DNA of 24,320 bases. Origin: Polaromonas sp. GTDB taxonomy: Bacteria > Pseudomonadota > Gammaproteobacteria > Burkholderiales > Burkholderiaceae. Position numbers and translations under genes: made by a program. Position 1 is the first letter of the stretch, and the number at the start of each line of letters is the position of its first letter. Shown here one piece after another: positions 18,423 through 24,320 of the stretch. Where the stretch lies: assembly GCA_013823505.1 (NCBI GenBank), contig PNMH01000059.1, positions 1-24,320 on the forward strand, in the 5' to 3' direction. Below the pieces are notes generated by a model, which ran no database searches, was not told the origin of the DNA, and was given only the letters and a program-made list of their open reading frames with translations.

Positions 18423-19306
18423 GGCTGTCCCCCTTGCTTTTCCGCTTGGCCGAGTCGCAACATCCAGTTGTAGAGCACGAAGCAGAACAGCAAGATGATT
18501 AAAAAGTAGATCAGCGAGAAGGCAGCAGCTGGTCCCAGATCGAACTGGCCCACTGCCTTTTGCGTCAGGTACTGGCTGAGAAATGTGGTGGCATTTCCAG
18601 GCCCGCCACCGGTCAGCACAAATGGCTCGGTGTAAATCATGAAGCTGTCCATGAAACGCAGCAGCACCGCAATCATCAGCACCCCGCGCATTTTGGGTAA
18701 CTGGATGTAGCGAAACACGGCGAACTTGCTCGCACCGTCGATACGCGCAGCCTGGTAGTAGGCATCGGGAATACTGCGCAGGCCAGCGTAGGCGAGCAGC
18801 GCAACCAGCGGCGTCCAGTGCCAAACGTCCATGAGCAGTACGGTTAGCCAAGCGTGGGTGGCGTTGCCGGTGTAGCTGTATTCGATACCCATGCGGGCCA
18901 GCGTGGCGCCCATCAGACCAATGTCGGTCCGGCCGAAAATCTGCCAGATGGTACCCACCACGTTCCAGGGAATCAGCAGCGACAGGGCCACCAGCACCAG
19001 CGTGGCAGAGGCCTTCCAGCCAGAAGCAGGCATGGCAAGCGCCAGCGCAATACCCAGCGGGATTTGCACCAGCAGCACCGCACCAGAGAATTTCAGCTGG
19101 TTCAGGAGCGCAGCGTGCAGGTCTTGGTCCCGCATCACGGCAGCAAACCATTCCGTGCCGACAAACACCCGCCGCTCGGGGCCGAAGATGTCCTGCACCG
19201 AGTAATTCACCACCGTCATCAACGGCAAGATGGCTGAGAAGGCTACACAAACCAACACAGGAAGTATCAGGAACCACGCCTTCTGGTTCACCGGTTTCTC
19301 GGTCAT
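18419..19306 (-). CDS. glpP: Glycerol ABC transporter permease
   Basis: The 295-residue permease is of the MalF type. The first membrane segment (KAWFLILPVLVCVAFSAILPLMTVVNYSV) is followed by a periplasmic region (DIFGPERRVFVGTEWFAAVMRD) and further helices. The EAA-like loop IPDAYYQAARIDGASKFAVFRYIQLPKMRG lies near residues 196-225. It overlaps the glpT stop by four bases at its start and the glpQ start by four bases at its end, so translation of glpT-glpP-glpQ is probably coupled. With GlpQ it forms the membrane channel. Substrate is inferred from the operon. Confidence 0.93.
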   Translation of the reverse strand: MTEKPVNQKAWFLILPVLVCVAFSAILPLMTVVNYSVQDIFGPERRVFVGTEWFAAVMRDQDLHAALLNQLKFSGAVLLVQIPLGIALALAMPASGWKASATLVLVALSLLIPWNVVGTIWQIFGRTDIGLMGATLARMGIEYSYTGNATHAWLTVLLMDVWHWTPLVALLAYAGLRSIPDAYYQAARIDGASKFAVFRYIQLPKMRGVLMIAVLLRFMDSFMIYTEPFVLTGGGPGNATTFLSQYLTQKAVGQFDLGPAAAFSLIYFLIILLFCFVLYNWMLRLGQAEKQGGQP

Positions 19307-20379
19307 GGCAAGAGCTCCTCGTTCTTGTAGAAACAGGTGTTGTCACCCAAGAGCTGCAAACCCACCGCGTCACCAACGGCGGGAGGCGCGGTATCGGGGG
19401 CAAGGCGCAACCTGAGCTGCACACCCGCTGCGTCGCAGTTCACCAGCCAGTAGGTGCCCACGTCCTGCACCTGCTGCACCCGGGCGCTCACCGCACCCGG
19501 GACATCGGGCGCAGTCAGGGTCAGGTATTCGGGGCGAATGCCCAGCATGAGCGAGCCATCGGGCAACTGTCGCCCGGCACCCGCCCGCAGGCGGGTGCCG
19601 GCAATATCAAGCACGTCGCCAGCCACCGTCACAGGCAGAAAATTCATGCCAGGTGAGCCGATGAAGTGCCCCACAAAGGTGTGCGCCGGTCGATCGAACA
19701 GTGCCTCAGGCGTCCCCATCTGCACCACCTTGCCGCGCGTCATCACCACCACCTGGTCGGCAAATGTGAGTGCTTCCACCTGATCGTGCGTCACGTAGAT
19801 CAAAGTGAGCTTGAGCTCGTGGTGAATCTGTTTGAGCTTGCGCCGAAGCTGCCACTTCAGGTGAGGGTCGATCACGGTCAGCGGCTCATCAAACAGAACC
19901 GCCGACACGTCGGGCCGCACCAGGCCACGGCCGAGCGAGATCTTCTGCTTCTGGTCGGCTGACAGGCCAGCCGCGGCCATGTCAAGCTGATGGCTCATTT
20001 CCAGCATCTCGGCGATCTGACCGACGCGGGCGCGGATCTGGTCGACCGGAACCTTGCGGTTTTTTAGCGGAAAACCCAGGTTCTCGCCCACCGTCATGGT
20101 GTCGTAGATCACCGGAAACTGGAACACTTGGGCAATGTTGCGCTGCTGCGGTGTGGCCCGCGTCATATCCTGGCCATCGAACAGCACCTTGCCGTGCGAG
20201 GGAACGACCAGGCCCGACATGATGTTGAGCATGGTGGTCTTGCCACAGCCCGAAGGACCTAGCAAGGCGTAGGCGCCGCCGTCTTCAAACGCCATTTTCA
20301 GCGGCAGCAGCGCGTAGTCGCCGTCGGCTTTGGGGTCGGGCTTGTAAGAGTGCGCCAGGTCGAGTTCGATCTTGGCCAT
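19303..20379 (-). CDS. glpT: Glycerol ABC transporter ATP-binding protein, with divergent signature motif
   Basis: The 358-residue protein is a MalK-type ATPase with a C-terminal regulatory OB-like domain (about 235-358). Walker A GPSGCGKTT is at residues 41-49, the Q-loop glutamine is in QVFQF near 84-88, Walker B VLFDEP at 161-166 and the switch histidine at 198 in YVTHDQVEAL. The ABC signature, normally LSGGQ, reads LSADQ (139-143), losing both glycines, and the D-loop region reads LTVIDPHLKW. Its neighbour GlpS has an intact LSGGQ but lacks the switch histidine. In a GlpS-GlpT dimer these changes fall in the same composite site. The name follows the glycerol ABC system and is unrelated to the GlpT glycerol-phosphate antiporter. 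Confidence 0.93.
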   Translation of the reverse strand: MAKIELDLAHSYKPDPKADGDYALLPLKMAFEDGGAYALLGPSGCGKTTMLNIMSGLVVPSHGKVLFDGQDMTRATPQQRNIAQVFQFPVIYDTMTVGENLGFPLKNRKVPVDQIRARVGQIAEMLEMSHQLDMAAAGLSADQKQKISLGRGLVRPDVSAVLFDEPLTVIDPHLKWQLRRKLKQIHHELKLTLIYVTHDQVEALTFADQVVVMTRGKVVQMGTPEALFDRPAHTFVGHFIGSPGMNFLPVTVAGDVLDIAGTRLRAGAGRQLPDGSLMLGIRPEYLTLTAPDVPGAVSARVQQVQDVGTYWLVNCDAAGVQLRLRLAPDTAPPAVGDAVGLQLLGDNTCFYKNEELLP

Positions 20380-21461
20380 CAGGGGTTCCTTCCAGCCCGC
20401 TCGGGCGCGAGCAACAAGGCGCCGGTCGCGTCAAAAACGTAAATCTGCGCCGGGCTCACATGAAGGTGAATGGGCGCACCCAATTCGAAGTTATGCACTC
20501 CGGTGAGCTGGGCCACCAGATCGCCGATGGGCGTGTGTACGTGCACGAAGGTGTCGGAACCCGAAATCTCCGCCAGATCGACCGTCCCGCTGAGCAGCAG
20601 GTCGCCTTGACGGGCTCGCACGCGCAGGGCGCTGGCACGGATGCCGAGCGTCAGCTCCCGGCCAGCCTGGCTGAGCATTGGCAGCGGAACCACAGGCCCA
20701 CCCACGAGCTGGATCCCGTCGACAGTCTGCAGCCCCGCCATCAGGTTCATGGGCGGATCGCTGAAGGCGCGCGCCACACGCAGAGAATCGGGCCGATGAA
20801 ACACCTCGGCGGTCGGCCCGTACTGGAGCAGCTCTCCGGCGTCCATCACTGCCGTGTAGCCCCCGAGCAGCAAGGCTTCTGCCGGCTCGGTGGTGGCATA
20901 AACCACGGTGGATTCGCCATTGGAAAACAGCTGCGACAGCTCATCGCGCAGCTCCTCTCTCAACTTGTAGTCCAGGTTCACCAGTGGCTCGTCGAGCAGC
21001 ATCAGTGGCGCCTTTTTGACCAACGCACGCGCCAGCGCTACCCGCTGCTGTTGTCCGCCGGACAACTCGGCTGGCAAGCGCTCCAGGAACACCTCAATAT
21101 GCAGCTTCTCTGCCAGCGCCTGCACCTTGCTCTGCAGCGACGCGCCGCGTTCGCCGCGAAGCTTGAGCGGCGAAGCGATGTTGTCGAATACCGTCATCGA
21201 CGGGTAGTTGATGAACTGCTGGTAGACCATGGCGACGTTGCGCTCGCGCACTGGCACACCCGACACATCCACACCATCGACCAGCACGCGGCCAGTGCTG
21301 GGCGTATCCAGCCCGGCCATCAGCCGCATCAGGCTGGTCTTGCCCGCTTGCGTAGCGCCCAGCAACACCGTCACCGCGCCGGGTACAAGCGACAAGCTTT
21401 GCGGGTAGAGGTGAACCGACGGCCCTACCGTCTTGCCCACACGCTCCAGAGTCAGTTCCAT
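20379..21461 (-). CDS. glpS: Glycerol ABC transporter ATP-binding protein, lacking the switch histidine
   Basis: The 360-residue MalK-type ATPase has Walker A GATQAGKTS (residues 35-43), a Q-loop in VYQQF, an intact LSGGQ (133-137), Walker B LMLLDEP (153-159) and a C-terminal regulatory domain. The H-loop, normally YVTHDQVEA, reads YATTEPAEA, so threonine 191 replaces the switch histidine. ATG 21461 is chosen because similarity begins there (MELTLERVGKTVG) and AGGAA lies upstream; the in-frame ATG at 21512 is too far into the control region. The stop overlaps the glpT start (TGATG). It is the first gene of the operon, facing glpR across a 155-base control region. Confidence 0.92.
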   Translation of the reverse strand: MELTLERVGKTVGPSVHLYPQSLSLVPGAVTVLLGATQAGKTSLMRLMAGLDTPSTGRVLVDGVDVSGVPVRERNVAMVYQQFINYPSMTVFDNIASPLKLRGERGASLQSKVQALAEKLHIEVFLERLPAELSGGQQQRVALARALVKKAPLMLLDEPLVNLDYKLREELRDELSQLFSNGESTVVYATTEPAEALLLGGYTAVMDAGELLQYGPTAEVFHRPDSLRVARAFSDPPMNLMAGLQTVDGIQLVGGPVVPLPMLSQAGRELTLGIRASALRVRARQGDLLLSGTVDLAEISGSDTFVHVHTPIGDLVAQLTGVHNFELGAPIHLHVSPAQIYVFDATGALLLAPERAGRNP

Positions 21462-21498
21462 TCGTGGTTCCTGAGAAGTCACACGCCAACCGTTTGGC

Positions 21499-21589
21499 TT
21501 TCGTTGCCGCAATTTTATGTTTCGTTTCTGTTCTTTTTTATTCGGTATTTACCCTTGCATTCGCGAATCAGTTTTCCGTTATGTTCGAC
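21499..21589. promoter_or_regulatory. Probable GlpR operator region: five TTCG motifs about two helical turns apart
   Basis: TTCG occurs at 21500, 21521, 21541, 21560 and 21584, spacings of 21, 20, 19 and 24 bases. The first two are within exact TTTCGTT repeats; the fourth is half of the palindrome ATTCGCGAAT (21559-21568); the last lies in TATGTTCGAC, which matches the E. coli GlpR half-site (WATGTTCGWT) at nine of ten positions. The region lies between the divergent glpS and glpR genes, so one regulator could control both. No clear -35/-10 pair was identified. Confidence 0.55.
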
Positions 21590-21616
21590 ACCGTTCAGAA
21601 AATCCCACGCTGCGCC

Positions 21617-22407
21617 ATGGACCTATCGCCACGACACACCCAGCTGCTCGCCGAAGTGCATGCCCACGGACCCCAGACCATCGAGGCCCTGGCCGAGCGT
21701 TTTGGCGTCACGCTTCAAACCGTGCGCCGCGACGTGCAACGCCTGGCCGAGTCCGGCCTGCTGTCGCGCTTTCATGGCGGTGTGCGCCTACCCGGATCGA
21801 CCACCCAGAACATTGCTTACCGACAACGCCAAGCGATGTCATCCGAAGCGAAGAGCGCGATTGCACGCGCAATCGCGCAGCGGGTGCCCAACGGCTGCTC
21901 GCTGATCCTGAACATCGGCACCACGATCGAGGCGGTGGCGCACGAACTGCGCGACCACCGCGGTCTGCGCGTCATCACCAACAACCTGCACATCGCGGCC
22001 CTGCTCAGCACCAACCCGGATTGCGAGGTCATCGTGGCGGGCGGGGTGGTGCGCGCGGCCGACCAGGGCATCGTCGGAGAGGCCACCGTCGATTTCATGC
22101 GCCAGTTCAAGGTCGACATTGGCCTGATCGGCATCAGCGGCATCGAGGCCGACGGCACGCTGCGCGACTTTGACTACCGCGAGGTGAAGGTGGCGCGCAC
22201 CATCATCGAACAGTCGCGGGAGGTGTGGCTGGCCGCCGATCAGAGCAAATTCAACCGCCCGGCCATGGTGGAACTGGCCCGCCTGGAAGAAATTGACGTG
22301 GTGTTCACCGATGCGCCGCCGCCGCAGCCCTTCGCCGAGCTGATGATTCAGGGCGACGTGCAATGTGTGGTGGCTGGCGAAACGCCCGTCCACACCAAGG
22401 AAAGTCC

Positions 22408-22411
<4 letters not shown>
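21617..22411 (+). CDS. glpR: DeoR-family transcriptional regulator of glycerol metabolism
   Basis: The 264-residue protein has an N-terminal DeoR-type winged helix ([51 protein letters not shown], about residues 5-55) and a C-terminal DeoRC sensor domain with the phosphate-binding [13 protein letters not shown] and [13 protein letters not shown]. In E. coli GlpR is a repressor released by glycerol 3-phosphate. ATG 21617 gives the family-typical N-terminus but has no clear ribosome binding site; ATG 21581 would add 12 residues, and the frame further upstream encodes a non-homologous hydrophobic stretch. It overlaps glpK by four bases (ATGA) and faces the glpS operon, so it probably controls both arms and itself. 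Confidence 0.92.
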
Positions 22412-23904
<1,493 letters not shown>

Positions 23905-23946
23905 CGCCGTCGACGCCTGCGCGAGGCTGCGCGGCACAATGTCGCC

Positions 23947-24320
23947 ATGAACTCCCACCAGCATCCTCTCATTGCATTCATCGGCGGCGGCAACATGGCC
24001 AGCGCCATCATCGGCGGGCTGCTGCGCCAGGGCCATCCGGCCAGTGCGCTGAGCGTGGTCGAGCCCTGGGACGAGCAGCGCACCCGGCTCGCGGCGCAAT
24101 TCCCGGGCCTTCAGGTGCTGCCCGGCGCGAGCGACGCGCTGAAGCCCGTGTCGCTGGTGGTCTGGGCGGTGAAGCCGCAGACGTTCAAGGATGCCGCGCT
24201 GGCAACCGCACCGTTTGTGCGGGACGCGCTGCACCTCAGCGTGGCCGCCGGCATCACCAGCGACAGCATGGCCGCCTGGCTGGGCAGCGAGCGCATCGTG
24301 CGCGCCATGCCCAACACCCC
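23947..24320 (+). CDS. proC: Pyrroline-5-carboxylate reductase (5' part, cut by the window end)
   Basis: The visible 124 residues start MNSHQHPLIAFIGGGNMASAIIGGLLRQGH, the NAD(P)H-binding Rossmann motif of ProC, and continue with VVWAVKPQTF and LHLSVAAGITSDSMAAWLG, then RIVRAMPNT, all standard for this enzyme, which reduces 1-pyrroline-5-carboxylate to proline. The frame runs off the window. It is 42 bases after glpK and probably a separate unit: CACAAT at 23935-23940 resembles a -10 element only six bases before the ATG, which would make the transcript nearly leaderless, though no good -35 is visible. No ribosome binding site precedes the ATG. Confidence 0.95.
   Translation, partial: MNSHQHPLIAFIGGGNMASAIIGGLLRQGHPASALSVVEPWDEQRTRLAAQFPGLQVLPGASDALKPVSLVVWAVKPQTFKDAALATAPFVRDALHLSVAAGITSDSMAAWLGSERIVRAMPNT

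Noticed and set aside
17610..19424. A 604-residue minus-strand frame that could be read as a fused double permease
   Set aside because: Its N-terminal half is glpP read in the wrong frame. The true glpQ starts at 18422 with an ATGA overlap.

Overview
The window reads as chromosomal DNA of a high-GC betaproteobacterium, most likely order Burkholderiales and family Comamonadaceae. This rests on the ribosomal protein sequences, infA and rpmJ lying between secY and rpsM, the CoA-dependent aromatic genes, and a GC-rich palindromic repeat of a type I associate with that family. Genus is not decidable from the sequence alone.

Layout. (1) Bases 1-4281, plus strand: the end of an aromatic-acid CoA operon. 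It holds a crotonase-fold protein, an acyl-CoA dehydrogenase, a benzoate/2-aminobenzoate-type CoA ligase and a RidA-family deaminase, and resembles the tail of the aerobic 2-aminobenzoyl-CoA (abm) cluster. (2) 4282-4506: two hairpins and an initiator tRNA-fMet on the minus strand. (3) 4524-13479, minus strand: the spc and alpha ribosomal operons, in transcription order rplN-rplX-rplE-rpsN-rpsH-rplF-rplR-rpsE-rpmD-rplO-secY-infA-rpmJ-rpsM-rpsK-rpsD-rpoA-rplQ. (4) 13480-13683: a leader with a near-consensus sigma70 promoter for rplN. The S10 operon genes normally preceding rplN are absent. (5) 13684-21461, minus strand: a glycerol ABC-importer operon, glpS-glpT-glpP-glpQ-glpU-glpV-glpD. (6) 21462-21616: a divergent control region with repeated TTCG motifs. 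(7) 21617-23904, plus strand: glpR-glpK. (8) 23947 to the end: the start of proC.

How the genes fit together. Glycerol is bound by periplasmic GlpV, imported through GlpP/GlpQ by the ATPases GlpS/GlpT, phosphorylated by GlpK and oxidised by membrane-associated GlpD to dihydroxyacetone phosphate. GlpR, a DeoR-family sensor, probably controls both arms from the shared intergenic region. No glpF-like facilitator is present here. The ribosomal block supplies proteins of both subunits, the SecY translocon, initiation factor 1, the RNA polymerase alpha subunit and, at its very end, the initiator tRNA.

No wholly new system is evident. The items most worth a second look are: an ATPase pair whose departures from consensus fall in one composite ATP site; quasi-periodic TTCG motifs in the glp control region; a dispersed repeat that became the N-terminus of the CoA ligase; an mRNA hairpin covering the glpD ribosome binding site; an intrinsic terminator inside the alpha operon; and the separation of the spc operon from S10 genes.
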